A DNA stretch of 64,000 nucleotides, from positions 751,001 through 815,000 of the forward strand of contig JAJSSI010000010.1 in assembly GCA_031841125.1 (NCBI GenBank). Direction: 5' to 3'. Origin of the DNA: Acanthococcus lagerstroemiae. Its lineage: Eukaryota > Arthropoda > Insecta > Hemiptera > Eriococcidae. Of the stretch, positions 1 through 12,161 are shown in pieces; position 1 is the first letter of the stretch; each line of letters opens with the position of its first letter. The position numbers were made by a program, and so were the translations under genes. Under the pieces are notes generated by a model. It saw only the letters and a list, made by a program, of their open reading frames with translations. It did no database searches and was not told the origin of the DNA.

Positions 1-107
1 AACTCACATCAATAACGGCAGGAAAAGAAAATATTTTTAATATCGTAATTTACTCGCAATATTACAAACTAAAAGCAGGTGTATCGACATTATAAAGTCC
101 GTGTATT

Positions 108-600
108 TTGAAGCTACCAATCTCAATTGAATATGTACTAATACAGAATTTCTACTTAACTCAATTTCTAACAGAGCATGGAAACTTCGGAAAATATCTA
201 AAAAAAAAAAAGAAAAAAAAAAGAGAAAGAAACAGACACTCGCATAGGTGTAAAAGCGACAAAACAGATACACCTGACCACACATTCTTAAAATGTTCAA
301 TTTTCAAACAAATCAGGGCCAAATATAACATAAAAGAAACCAATCAAAACTGGTTCAAAGAAAAAGAAATCACACACAAAAAAACCATCAGTTATGTCAA
401 CGATATTATGAATAAAATAAAGAGAAGTATACATAACTAGGTACAGTAGTTACAGTAAAAAGTTAAGTTATAAACCACATATAAAATTGTAATGACCTGC
501 GGAGCGCCGATAAGCTCAAGAAGCAAAAGTGGTCCCCAGGTCAGCATAGTATAATAATTATAGTACCAGGGTATTAAAATAATAAATAAATAAAAACTAT
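108..600 (+). pseudogene. LINE (R1/Jockey-like) ORF2 C-terminus and 3' end
   Basis: The last ~110 codons (108-440) resemble the C-terminal end of a non-LTR retrotransposon ORF2: TQFLTEHGNFGKYL followed by a low-complexity lysine stretch and DTPDHTFLKC, the usual Cys/His-containing tail after the RNase H domain. No endonuclease or reverse transcriptase is present, so this is a 5'-truncated copy. About 130 bases of untranslated sequence follow the stop codon, and the copy appears to end in an AATAAATAAATAAA tail near 575-596, as expected for target-primed insertion. The run of adenines at 199-221 encodes the lysines and probably expanded in place. The clade (R1, Jockey or I) cannot be decided from so short a tail. 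Confidence 0.7.
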
Positions 601-744
601 AAAAACATACTTTTAAATTTACCAACTTGATTGTAGGTAGTAGGACTCATAAGAAAGCATGACAAGGCTGGTTACCATTGTTTCTAAGCGGTACTAACAG
701 AATCTCATGAGGTCAAGATACACGAGTACTGAATTTAAACCCAA

Positions 745-975
745 TTCCACTTGAAATGTTTTTTTCTTCTTCATTTTGCTCTCAACCCGAGCCCTGGAAT
801 CCGCCCTTTCGAGCATTATCTCAGAGACATCGGAAAGCCTGTTAGGACTGTCTTAGCCCTCTTCTCCTCTTGCCGGAAAAACGGCCTAGGTCGGAATGTA
901 ACGAGCTGCTGCATGGGCTCGAACTCGGGACCTCCGGATCCCAGACCAGCGCGCTATCCACTCGGGCAACCAGAC
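745..975 (-). mobile_element. tRNA-derived SINE
   Basis: Read on the minus strand the element begins with a tRNA-like head: TTGCCCGAGTGG (box A, 958-969) and GAGTTCGAGCCC (box B, 915-926), spaced as in an RNA polymerase III promoter. It runs on for about 170 bases of non-tRNA body and ends in an A-rich tail near 750. The open frames across it are incidental. Which tRNA it derives from and its exact ends cannot be fixed without other copies. Confidence 0.7.
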
Positions 976-999
976 TCCAAATACTTCGAAATTTGATTC

Positions 1000-1990
1000 T
1001 ATCACTAAGGAATTCCTACATCTCGCCATTTAAAATTTCGAAGATGAAAAAGTGCGACTTTATGTATAAAAGAAGTACAGTATGAATAATTATTTCTGAA
1101 AAACCAGGACAATCCTAAAATTTCAAAACATTAGACAGGACACTTCGCATAAATACAAGGTAAATCCTGAGAAGATGGGTCGGATGGTAAGAACCGCAAG
1201 AATTGATGAAATACATTTCTAACAATAGAAAGCAAGAAAGACGCGCTTTAACTAGCAAAAGACATAAAAATGAATCGAATACATTTCGACAAATGTAAAT
1301 ATAAAATATTATATAAAATACATAGTTCGTTCGTATGTACATAGGCGCATAACTAGGCAACACTTGCACCTATCAAACCCATATTTTCACCACGCATTTT
1401 GTTATCCCAGCGATGGTTTTATATACAACCCAAAAATTTAGCTCCAGTTCGAGCAAAGTTGGGATTTTGTACCTATAGACCAAAAAAAAAAGCATCACCA
1501 CTGTGCTTCTAGTGAATCAACATTTTTTTGACATGGATATGTCGATTGGCTGGTCCTCATTCTAAAATCTATCTGTATGTCACTTTTTTCCGACCGACAC
1601 GCTAGAGCGACACCAAGAACCCAGACGGTTACGGGAATTTCCATGGAAATGTGGATCAATGAACTTGTGACCATGAAGAGCTAAATCATACGGATTGGTT
1701 CACGCAATATGCAGTTGAACTGAGTTAGAAATGAGAAGAGAAGAGAATTGGCATGGCCATGACCGATAGCTGCGCTCAGTTGATCGACATCGACATACCT
1801 ATGTATCTGCATGCAGTGTAGATACTCGTCATCAGTTTACTTATGAATTTTTTACAACATCGATAGCTGATATGGTAGGGAAATACGAACGAAAAAAATC
1901 GCAAAAGTCATCGAGGAGACTTCAAAGAAATGTCGAAAGGATGTAACGTATAAACACCCACCATTTTGAATATTCGTTGGCAAAACATAA
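1000..1990. other. Unannotated AT-rich stretch
   Basis: I see no coding similarity, RNA gene or clear terminal repeat here. The open frames are short, lack splice context and look random. Confidence 0.5.
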
Positions 1991-2175
1991 AAATGTGGAT
2001 ACCATATTTCTAATGTCCCTGGATCTACCAAAAGGGTGCACGGCTCTCCACTTGGGGACTTCCGCATTACTCCCACCTCGCAGAAGCACCAAAAGGTAGC
2101 AGAAAGAGGAGGCAAGCCCCAGCCTACACCAGTTCCTCGGAAGAAAAGGCAGCCCCACCTATGGCAGCGCCAGGC
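1990..2175 (+). repeat. Copy of a GC-rich LINE-like module shared with 27.3 and 28.4 kb
   Basis: The stretch starting GTGGATACCATATTTCTAAT (1994) is homologous to the reverse complement of 28265-28440 and, over its first 45 bases, of 27275-27320. The similarity continues through a motif with CACCAAAAGGT and ends around CCTATGGCAGCGCC. At 27-28 kb this module belongs to a longer GC-rich block that looks like the 5' part of a non-LTR retrotransposon, so this is probably a small detached fragment of that family. Confidence 0.55.
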
Positions 2176-2470
2176 AATTTTGTTTTCTGCATTTTGAGCA
2201 TTTTAATTTCTCTTTGAATGAAAATCCAGTGCTTCATTTTTCCTCATTAGAATTGTATTACTTTTTTTTTTCCTTGTTTTCCCCACGAGATAAAATCCTA
2301 CACAAAACCTACTCATTTTTGAAAATACCAAGTTCCTGATCTACAATCCCATAAACCCACAAATGGAACAGCACCAACAATGCAACCACCCGCCTGCTAG
2401 AATCTCAAGAAGCCTTGAAATGCTGGTATGTACGCAAGAATGAAAACCAGTCAAGTTGCGAAAGCGAGTA

Positions 2471-2735
2471 CAGTAGAAGCTCGATTATTTGACCTACAGG
2501 GTAATGGGTATTTTCAAATAACTGAAATTTCAAATAAAAGGGAATTTTTTTGTTCTCCTATTTCATATTCAAAATAATTGCTGTAGATATCAAGTATGTG
2601 GTCAACTGAGAACCAAACTCTTGTTATTTACTCTTCTCAAACTGTAAATGAACAAAATGCGGAAAATCGTCAAATAATACTGAAGAAGTTTTGATGGTCG
2701 TATAATCCGAAATTCAAATAATCGAGTTCCTACTG
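2471..2735. mobile_element. Tigger/pogo-type MITE
   Basis: A 265-base element bounded by ~23-base terminal inverted repeats, CAGTAGAAGCTCGATTATTT on the left and CAGTAGGAACTCGATTATTT on the right when reversed, flanked by TA on both sides (2469-2470, 2736-2737). CAGT plus TCGATTAT-type termini with a TA duplication is the usual signature of non-autonomous Tigger/pogo members of the Tc1-mariner superfamily. The interior is AT-rich and non-coding. It lies just beyond the 3' end of the P-like gene. Confidence 0.8.
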
Positions 2736-2777
2736 TAGGTATTTTGTTTTTTAATTAATTTTGTGAATGACTGATCT

Positions 2778-5700
2778 TTAAGTTCCTTGAACGAGTTTCC
2801 CCATCTTTCGCAACTCTGCTGGTTTCTTTACATTATTTATATTAAGATTAAACGTTTTGGTAGCGAATTGCATACGTAGTACCAGGTAAACCTGAATAAC
2901 ATAACCAGTTACGTCTTCTTTATGGGCTTCGCATCCAACATTAGGAAGATAGTGTAGATTTGTAAGACTATCAGCGATATGGAAGAATGTATCTGGTACG
3001 AGCTTTCCACTACCAACTTCAGAAGAAATATGCTCTTCCAAAATTTGTACCAGGGAATAAAGAGATGTACTGGGATAATGGAGGACATTATGGTAATTTC
3101 GGAGATCGATTAAAGACGGAGTCACGGAGGAAGAATTGCTAGGAACGGAGAGGGATTCCGGAACAGAACTGGACTTGATCAGATACGGGATACATTTTTC
3201 GCATTTTTTAAAACGAACCGCTTTCTTTGCCACGTACCCGGACAAGAACTCGATCAGTTTCCCATCTTCGTCGTTAACTTCGAAAACGTCCTCCACATCA
3301 GGTTCATATCCCAGGTTGCCATCTTCCGGAACTGCTATATCAACAATTTTCTTGCGAAGCCCCTTCCACTTTGCAGTACTCGTAGTTTGAAGCGAGTTAC
3401 AGTCCTCGCAATCCTTCATCAATGTTTCGAATAACTCTTCCCCTGAGACGTTCGACCCGTGAGATTTCACAAGTGAATATATACTCATCAAACGAAAGAT
3501 CAGAAGAAAAACGTATGCATCTGGATGGTCGTTGTTTCCGCAGAACGCACGTACCATGCCAAAGAATTTCTGAAATCAAATCCATGGTAAAAGACAGGAA
3601 TAAAACATCTCAACAATTCATACTTCATCTAAAATGTTACCTCTAAATGTTCCTGATTCAGTCGCGACAACATGACGAACAGATAATTACACTTGGTCAT
3701 TAAATATTCGAACAATAACAAAGCCGAACGACACGTGACTCTGAACCCGATCAGTGTGCTCTTCGAACACATACGTTGGTCACATTCTTCTAAGTATTTC
3801 AAAAATTCTTCTATGACCTGGCGTAATAATGGAATGACATTATTGTAGAATAAAGCACCAGTGCAAATACAAAGACCCAAGTTTTGTGAATAATATAGCA
3901 TGCGGCATGTCATTTACTTCTCTTTCTGGAGACTGATGACTTCGAATTGCCGATTTTCCTGTACGTGAACTGAAGGCGTGTATCACATTGGCGATTCGAT
4001 TTATTAGTTTCACAGTTGCTTCACATGAAGATAACTCTGGATGACTGGGTTTATAAAACATCATTGCGGACGAAACTTTTTTACTAAAAAACTGTGTAAG
4101 TAAATAGAATACAACTGTAGAATTATGGCCGAGATTTTGTAAACGTTTTCTAAAAAAAAGCATATTACTTGATAAGCTTTCGCCACACTCATTTTTTCGT
4201 ATTGCTTCGGAAAAATGTGCGATGAACTGAGTTCGGGACATGCTTTTATTGCCTTAGTCTCCTCGATTCTAATAAGGTTTAACCAGTCAGTACAGCTGAC
4301 AACACCATCGGGCGTCTAAATAACATGAATAATATTTTCAAAAGAAATTTTCACTATACAACCTTATACCTGCAACTTGAAAATACTTACAATGACAGAC
4401 TTTTTCGATATTATCATGTGCCACAGATTTTTAACCAAATGAGGAAAATCGCTAACGAAATACAAACGACGGCCAGAATCGTCAACCACGTGATCGCAAT
4501 AGGGTTTATCTTCTGTAACACCAAAAGCACGCCACATCCCCCGGTTCCACTGAGCGCCATCACTTACGACACAGTCAACATACAGCCCACTATTCTCCAA
4601 CAAAACTACCGCTTCCAAAACAATTTGTGCCAAGACATCACCCACAGCAGCACCACGACTGAGAAAACTTGCGACTGATTGGATCCACTGACCCTGAAAT
4701 GGTTGATAAAGTAAAACCAGAGCGTGATCTCCCTCTTTATCATGCTGCTCTTTGGAAGTGTATTTTCCAAGATCCGTGAAGCCGATAAATTCCAGTGAAT
4801 GTTTATCGAACTTCAAGGATGGACTCAGTTTCATTTCATCGATGAGTAATGCTCCTAAAAAATTACCCTTTCATTATAAATTTTGACAATTCTTTCCCAA
4901 TTGTTAACAGTACTCATATAATGAATAATTTTTACCTCTTCTCGCTTCTGGGGGCATTTCGTTTGCTTTCTCTTTCATGGTCCGAAATATTTGATCCTGG
5001 AATCCAAACGAAGCTCGAAGTTTCCTTATATACTTATGAATTAAATTTGGCGAAGGCAGCGCCAAGATCTTATTTTCCAACAAGTACATATATAACTTGA
5101 AATTTTTGATTTTCAAAAGAATGCTCTGGTATATCCACGCCTTCGAATATCGGACTCCGTTCGCACTGTGTGTACCCCTAGGATGTTTAGAAGCATTAAA
5201 GAAGGCATGGACACATTCTTGCTGCTGAGGTGGCAAAACTGCAATTAGCTCGTCGATGTCCTTCTGCGATGATTTTTCAGTAATCTGAAATATTGAAACA
5301 ATGTCAGTAAAAAGCTGCATAATACTGACTGCACCCAAGCTGAACAGTACGAACTAGTGCTACTAAAAATTTCAGTCCATTAACTGTCTACAATGTTGGG
5401 ATATGTACTTGAGTGGTCAAATTATGACATGCACTAAATACTCTTACTAATCAAATCAACAATACAAGCAACTGCTACTCACAAGTTCAGTTCATAAATT
5501 ATCTACAATATTCAAGCGACATACCTACACACCACGTACTACCAAATTTACTAACATATACTTACAAAAATCGTTAGTTTCTACAAAACAATATTCTAAG
5601 AAAGAGGGAGGGGGGCAAATTTCTAATGAATGTAATGGAACATGTATTAGTAAGACCTCTTGCAGTTAGTCACGATTTTGTAACACACAACATGTAAAGC

Positions 5701-7452
5701 TGTTAATTTCCCGAAATTGGAAAATAGAATGAACCTCTTTCTTTAAATTTATGTTATTCCTGCGGAGAAGTGAAATTCTCCTCCTCAGGTTCGAAGTTTT
5801 GGCACTATTAATACTTTTGGCTCGATGACGACTGATCAGAGAACATACAACACACCTCGTTGCTCTAACGGATACCCATCCACGACAAGTGCGAGTCCTA
5901 TAATTTATTATCAACAGCGTACAAAAGCAATGTTATATTAGGGTAACTATTTTACGATGAACTCAATAACGAACACGGTGAAGTTATGAAGAAAGCAAAC
6001 TGTATATCTGTAGCTAAGTACAAAAGAGTGTATCTCTTGAGGAATTTTTATTTATTTATTATTTATTACTGCTCTGGAATGGAGAGGTGACTCAAAGAAT
6101 AATAAATTTTAAATAATTTCTTACCTCAAGGTTTTGATAGGCCCAGGACACAATTTCATTTCGTCCACTTCTTTCAACAACAATTTTAAATCCTTAGTAT
6201 TCTTCAAGTTTTCATTTTTCACTTTAACGTGAGTGCTACCCAGAAAAACCTAGCATGAAACGTTATTACTTCTTAGAACATTGCATACGAAATGATTTTG
6301 AACAAAAAATATCAAGCATAACCAAACGATTATTTACTTTTACATCTAATGCTCCTTCTGTAATCACTATCTTCTTAATAACCTCGAAGTGAGCATTGAA
6401 CTGTAGCAAAAACAAACATTTCAAGTTTTTACAGATACAGAAATCCCATTTTTCCAGTTCTGCTTTTTCTAGAAACGCTATGATGTTCCTATAAATAATA
6501 CTGGCATCGCAGCTTTCTGCAGGTGATAAAACAGAATCGACTGTCTGAGAAACCAAAAGAAAAAAACGAACATATTACCCAGAATGATATGGTTGAATGT
6601 AACATCATATTATATAACAAGATTCTTTCTCAAATTAGTTGTTATCCATATCGCAAGTAACTTAAACAATACAGTATTTGCGTCGTATCATTCGACATAT
6701 CGAACTGTGTACTCCACTAAAATGTCAGCTAAATCAATTTCCAATACCACACAAATATTACGACGTAGTCAAACAATAACATATACTTACATGCAGCACG
6801 AGTTCTTCATTTCTTTCCACTTCATTCGAATTATTGAGACTTGGTAACTATCGAAATCATACAATAATTAGTAAGACCTAATTTCATTCAACTATGAAAC
6901 ATACACGACTAAGTAAATGACCAGTCAGCTGCTGATTTACTTACACTTGGGTTTATATTTCGTTCTAGAACTCTCCTCGATTTCGTACACCTTTCATCGG
7001 TCAAATAACTCGGGTATTTGGGGAATATTGACGGTATGGCACCAGGTCTTAACATGACTCGATCCCGTTTCATTCTATGAAGGGTTCCGTCCGGCATTTT
7101 CGTCTCGAAATATTCGATCAAGAATTCCGGTCTGAAATGCAGTGCACAAACTACATCCTTCTCTGACAGGGCTCGATCTTTCCGACTTATTTTTCTTTCC
7201 CAAGTTTTAAATAAGTCGTCATTCCTTTTGCCAAGTACCTGCAAAAGCCAGATATGTATAATTGTCACTTGGAGAGATGATGTTATATGTATAGTAGTGA
7301 AATTAGAGATATTGGTTCCTAATAATGTACCTACTTACTTCAGTTATTTTTGGCATCTTGAATAGAGCAACATTCTTCATTCCGCTCTCTCTGTTTTGCC
7401 TCACAGTTTCTGCATAGCCACTTCGACAGTACGGTACACAACACGATGGCAT
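2778..7452 (-). CDS. P-element/THAP9-like transposase gene, about 12 exons
   Basis: Twelve exons can be chained on the minus strand with GT-AG borders and matching phases: 7452-7339, 7238-6945, 6847-6791, 6544-6338, 6249-6125, 5898-~5731, 5284-4936, 4854-4391, 4315-4169, 4091-3918, 3817-3641, 3569-2778. The first two encode a THAP-type C2CH DNA-binding domain (MPSCCVPYC, then VVCALHF). A basic, leucine-rich possible coiled coil follows, then the conserved transposase core: GVRYSKAWIYQSILL, LLIDEMKL with the first catalytic Asp, FVSDFPHLVKNL with the second, TPDGVVS opening the inserted GTP-binding region, and NQEHLE joined to KFFGMV holding the Glu. The predicted protein is about 1,020 residues, close to THAP9 and P transposases. 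I found no stop codon or frameshift in the chosen chain. The exon 6-7 junction and the end of exon 4 are least certain. I found no terminal inverted repeats, so an immobile or domesticated copy is possible. Confidence 0.85.
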
Positions 7453-7454
7453 CG

Positions 7455-8040
7455 TGATTAAAGGTTTTTATCGACTTAACGACTAGAACTTGATCAAGAA
7501 AAACTCACGCTTCAGAATGATGAAAACGGAAATAAGACAGTTTTCAACATTAACAGCTCTGAATTACATTCATTCGATAGAAAATTTCATAAAGAACGTC
7601 TTTTATCAGTAATTTCCCATTTAAACGCATAGTAATTCATCAGCGAGCGCCGGCAACTACAGATGCTAGCGCTGCAGTTGTGAACAATTATCCCTACCAC
7701 GAACAGTTAACACACGGCTTATGTAGAGTTTCATAACTTGGTGTTCTATATGACTTTGGCAGTAATATTCTTGAAAATCGGCTATCCTTATCTCGCACCA
7801 GCGCAACTTCCAACTTGCAACGTAATTTCTAATTTGCACATTAAATTATCAAGAAGCCTGTCGCTGTTACTGTCGTGTAGCATAATATTCAACTTTGTGG
7901 TTGATTTTAGAGAATAGGCCATAGGGGTAGGGTTCAAAATTTAAATCAGGAAATCTCAAAAATCACGGCTCGTAGGTCATCATTTTCATGAGGGTGAGGG
8001 GGTCATTCTATACTTCATGAGGGGGGTTTTCCTCAGACGG
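7455..8040. other. Upstream region of the P-like gene, nothing coding
   Basis: Presumed 5' flank and promoter region of the THAP/P-like gene. The only structure I see is an imperfect palindrome around GATGCTAGCGCTGC at 7653-7679. No TATA box or terminal inverted repeat stands out. Confidence 0.4.
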
Positions 8041-8041
8041 T

Positions 8042-9057
8042 TTAGGGGGTCACAGCACCGCTGAGTAAGATCAGCAGAACATGCAGCAGTTTCTGTAGAA
8101 AAGAAAATGCAAGTCGGTTGCTATTGTCTAGCTTGAGCAATGGTGAAAAATAATTACTTTTTTGGACAGATCGTTTTTCAATTTTTGGAGATCCTCTGTA
8201 ATTGGAAGTAAAAGTGGCTTGTTCCAAAGATTCGCACGCTCATTTTCTGAGGCAAGGACTGATACTTCAAACTGCCACTCCTCTAAAAACCGTTTTTTTT
8301 ATATTATTAATAAAATCGAGTCTTTCTTGTTCAGATTCCTTTCTCATACCGAGCACATTCGCAACATCGCAGCACTTTTTTATCTGTATTTCAGTTTTGC
8401 AAAGCAAAACTCGATCTGCCAAATTGTTCCATGTTAGGATCATATTTACACACCACTTAGAGAAGTGAGTAGCGAATTATCATTTTTCAGTGTATGTCGA
8501 AATTCAATCAAAACTTCTGCCAATTTTCGCATGTGGCAACCACAACTGAGATAAAGTGCTCTCAATTGTAATTTTTTCTGTAACGAATACCTAGCAAGCT
8601 GACATATCAGTTCATCACTTTTCACTACTCGCGCAATATTGTATGCTTTCATGCGAGGGAATATATTATTCTTTAAGTTCTCCATTCCGTCTGTATTGAG
8701 CCCACATAGACCAGCTTCAATGGTCTGTGCATCTGCGAGGGCATGACTCCTTGCTTTCTTATTAGTATTAAAAAATCATTTTTTCACATGCCCTGAACAG
8801 CGATTTTCTTTTATACTTACCTAAACAATAGGAACATGAATACAATATTTTCCTTTGCCTGTTACCCATTCGTCTCTTTTTTCATACACGGGTCGGTTTT
8901 CCGTGTAATTATCAGCACTGCATAATTTTTTTATTCTGGCCAATCTTTCAGACCCTTTAGCTTTTAAGAATGCCATCACTTCTGGTTCCATGGGATGAAG
9001 CGTCTTCATATGACGTGCAAAGTTGTCACAGAATGTACATAAGCTAAAGGTTGCCAC
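8042..9057 (-). pseudogene. Decayed gene of a widespread uncharacterised animal family
   Basis: Minus-strand blocks match, by motif order, a family of uncharacterised proteins common in animal genomes. The first block (9057-8821) has a Cys-rich start (CTFCDNFARHMKTLHP), the usual finger followed by a helix with E-x-x-V. The second (8760-8446) includes NIFPRMKAYNIA, VVKSDELICQLARYSL and MRKLAEVLIEFR. The third (about 8390-8165) carries EWQFEVSVLAS and NKPLLLPITEDLQKL, but in a different frame, with a stop after the preceding segment. A further block near 8090 may be the following helix region. The broken frame shows this copy is dead. The family's role is unknown to me; its multi-copy habit suggests a mobile element, but that is inference. 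Confidence 0.55.
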
Positions 9058-9224
9058 ATTGGCACACTTTTTAGATTTTAACTTGTAAGTTGTTACTATT
9101 TTTTAAATTTCCACTCCTTTCTAAGACAACTTATAGTAGAATATCAAAGGTACATCCAGTGCAAATTTCAGACCCCTAGCATTACTACAAGAGCGAGAAA
9201 ATCAAAACAGTAAAACTTCAAATT

Positions 9225-9344
9225 GTGTCACAGTGGCAATGGAGATTGCCCCGATGACACGGGGGATTGCCAGTATGACACACATTTAAAATGCTCGTGT
9301 TTGCAGATTGCCACTATAACACACATCGTCTGCCATGTTGACAC
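9225..9344. repeat. Subterminal iterons of a Tigger-like element
   Basis: Four direct copies of a GATTGCC-N5-GACAC-like motif (9244-9260, 9265-9281, 9306-9322 and a weaker one at 9329-9344) and one inverted copy (9225-9240) lie in 120 bases. They sit about 180 bases beyond the stop codon of the Tigger transposase pseudogene. Clustered, oriented repeats in this position are typical transposase-binding sites; binding is inferred. Confidence 0.65.
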
Positions 9345-9526
9345 AGGTAAAGGGACAAAAAATGGGCAAAAATCGTTTTATTATTGAAAAATATTTAAGA
9401 AGGAAGGTACAAAACATTGAAAAATAATTTTGCAGTCTATAAAATACTAAAGTGAGATGTTTCAAGGCTGGGGAAATATAAGTGTCTTCCCTATCAAGCA
9501 GTAGAGCCAGTGCTCTGTGGTTTTGG

Positions 9527-11860
9527 CTACTTTATCACAAAGTCACCTTCGGAAATTAATGCTTCATCCTTCCACACAGCATCTGGGAATGCGAATCTAC
9601 CTTCTTTCTTCTTCCTTAAGAATGAAACATAAAACATCTTCTTTATGCCAGGGTCTTCAATAATCTGCGCCACATAATGTACGGGTGGAAGGCTTTTTTT
9701 CCCACTTCTCTGAAAGCGAACCAGATTGTAATCATCTTTCCCAAGTGTGTCACAGTTCTGCTGATTTTCCAGGGACGAGAACGATTCGGGATCAGAATCC
9801 GAATTTAATGGGGCGGGATCATCAACCTCTATTGACAAATCATCAGAGGATTCTTCTTGACGCAGACGCGGTTTTCTCTTGCATTGCGATCACACCTTAC
9901 CATCAAAAGCTAATTTCCATTTTGTAGCCGTAGGTTTTTTAATTTTGGCAGTTTTTTTCTTCTGTTTGGCCATCAAAGTTTTCTTTTTTCCCTTTCAACT
10001 TTTTTAATGCCCCATCTTCGGCCTCCTTCACCTTCTCCGCCTCCTTCTTCTTTTTTTCCATCAAAGCCGTCTTTTTTTTCTTAATTTTGGGTGTGCTTGT
10101 TAAAATAGAGCTTTCTCCTTTTTGTTGTCTTTGTTTATCTTTGCCACTTTCTGGTTGTTCAATCTGAAGGCCCTTACTTGGAGTTCCAAACAATTCATTA
10201 GGAATCATAAGCGGCAATGATGACAAATCACTCCTGCTTGTGCCAAGTGTAAGACTAGGATGAGAGTTTTCTGGAAAGCGCGTTGCTGTGTTTGTACACT
10301 GGTTTTGTACATTTGATAGCCCTGGAGTTGGCACGTTTGTACACTGGTTTTGTACATTTGATGGCCCCGGAGTTGGCACACTGGATCGCGTCTCACCAAG
10401 CGGCTGCTGAACATCAATAATAATTTCTTTATTTTTGTATTTTTCTTTGAAGTATGTGTAAAAATCATCTTTGGAATAATTGTCCTCATTACAAGGGAAT
10501 ATTCCTGCTGCTTGAAAACCATTTGTGATATTTGAATAGGTGAAACTCCATTATTCCAGCCATATGGTAAATTATCAGCGACTTCCCCTGATTAGAACCA
10601 TGCCAGATTTCAACTCTCGATTAATGGTTACCTTAAATGGGCCAAAGACAGACAAATCTAGGGGTTGAAGTTTGTTTGAGCAATGCGGTGGCAACGTTAA
10701 CATATAGACACCGTGTTCTTTTGCATACAAAATAGCCTTAATTGAAACGTGTGATTCATGGTTATCAAGAATCAACAAGGACGAGTTACCTGCAAAAATA
10801 AAAAAAAATGAATATATAAAAAAATAGGAAAATAATTCTACCTGTTTTCATGGGAGGGGGGGGGGGATTACTTTGATGATTAACTCACTTTGCGAGCTTG
10901 ATGTATGTTTCACAAAGTGCGATAGAACTTCCATAAAAAGGACGGAATTCATCCACCCAGACGAGTACCCCAGTCCTTATGTTCCAGGCACTGCTCCAAT
11001 CAACATACTTGACCCACATATCATGTGAGGAAAAATGAGCATTGGAGGAATGTGATTCCCATTCGCATTGACTGTGCAGCAGGCGGTGATCAAAGATCCG
11101 CGTTCGGCTGTAGCGACTGTGGATACCTCTTTGCTCCCAGTTGATGCCATCGCTTTTGTTGACTTGCTTGTCACTGTTTGAACACTGTTTTTGTCTAAAT
11201 TATAGACTCTCGATCCATCCCCAAATTGCGGGTTCTGCTGAATGAGACAATGCAACCTTGTATAGAATTTCCCAACGTTTTCTTGATTAAAAGCGAGTAA
11301 ACGAGCAACGCTGACTTTTTCCGGGACCCGCAGCAAAATGCCTGGGTATCGTGCACAAAACAATTGATTACCAGTACCTGCCTGCAGTTCATTTTATCAC
11401 TTGGTACATTTTGGAAGTAGAATTTGGCAATATTTGCTAAGCTCGTTTAACTTACCCGCGAGATGATACTTAATCCATGACTCTGGCATTTTGAGGTTGT
11501 TTTTCTCACTTATTTCAAATACTTCCCGATCGGCAAGTACCGACACTATTTCGACAGTGTCGAATTCTGCTCATTTCGACCGTCGAATTGTCGAACACTG
11601 ACCAATCAGAAAGCAGCTTGACTGCACCGCCGGTTGCATTTCTTCGAATTCCGCAAAATTACTGCATTTTTGTCGATTTGTCGGCAATTGCCGGCTGTCG
11701 AAGTGTCGATCGACAGTTATTTTGCCCATAGGGTTTCTGCCGAAATTCTAGGACTGTCACGCCACTGAGTGCACGAATTCGATCTTTCACGTAAGTAACC
11801 ATCGCTGTCTCCAAGGCAGGAGGCACAATTGTCCGATTTGCATAATTTGGCGCCATTGAA
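9527..11860 (-). pseudogene. Tigger/pogo-like DDE transposase, broken
   Basis: The order on the minus strand is: N-terminal DNA-binding segment (MAPNYANRT, 11856), an exon ending ESWIKYHLAG before a GTAAGT donor (near 11460), a central exon with ARYPGILLRVPEKVSVARLL and GSRVYNLDKNSVQTV (first catalytic region), then SSGWMN, LLILDNHESHVS (second Asp) and LPPHCSNKLQPLDLSVFGPF, and a low-complexity lysine-rich C-terminus ending FLRKKKEGRFAFP. It is disabled by a TAA at 10977-10979 inside the DDE domain, frame changes between about 10580 and 10500, a TGA near 9890, and a ~210-base insertion at 11530-11741. A 45-base tandem duplication (PTPGPSNVQNQCTN, 10300-10380) lies in the C-terminal linker. 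Tigger/pogo assignment rests on the DNHESH and NKLQPLD motifs. Confidence 0.8.
11530..11741. mobile_element. MITE-like insertion in the Tigger transposase ORF
   Basis: About 210 bases interrupt the transposase reading frame between LEFR and REVFEI. The insert is rich in GTCGA words, with imperfect inverted ends (GGCAAGTACCGACACT on the left; GGGCAAAATAACTGTC on the right, reversed) and an internal near-palindrome, CGACACTATTTCGACAGTGTCG less two bases. Short TCGG/CCGA duplications flank it, but no clean target duplication can be defined. The superfamily is not assignable; PIF/Harbinger-like is possible. Confidence 0.5.
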
Positions 11861-12161
11861 ACATTCTGAGCAGGAGCATTTTTCTTTTTTTCGACATATC
11901 GGTAATTTACAGTGGTCGAGCTTTAGGCATACGTATGAATGTAGAGAGATTTTTCCGAACTCCATATCAGTCCTCTGTACCCCCGTATGTCTGTCTGTCT
12001 CCGAGTTGAGCAGGCCATCGAATAACTTTACTCGACAGATTACTGAGAAAAGTAATCATTCTTATGATCAAAAATTGGGTTGTACTAGTTGAAGTGTGAC
12101 TGGGTACAGATTCTGCTTTTTCTGCAAGCGCTCAAACAAAAAGCTATACTGTATTACTTAC

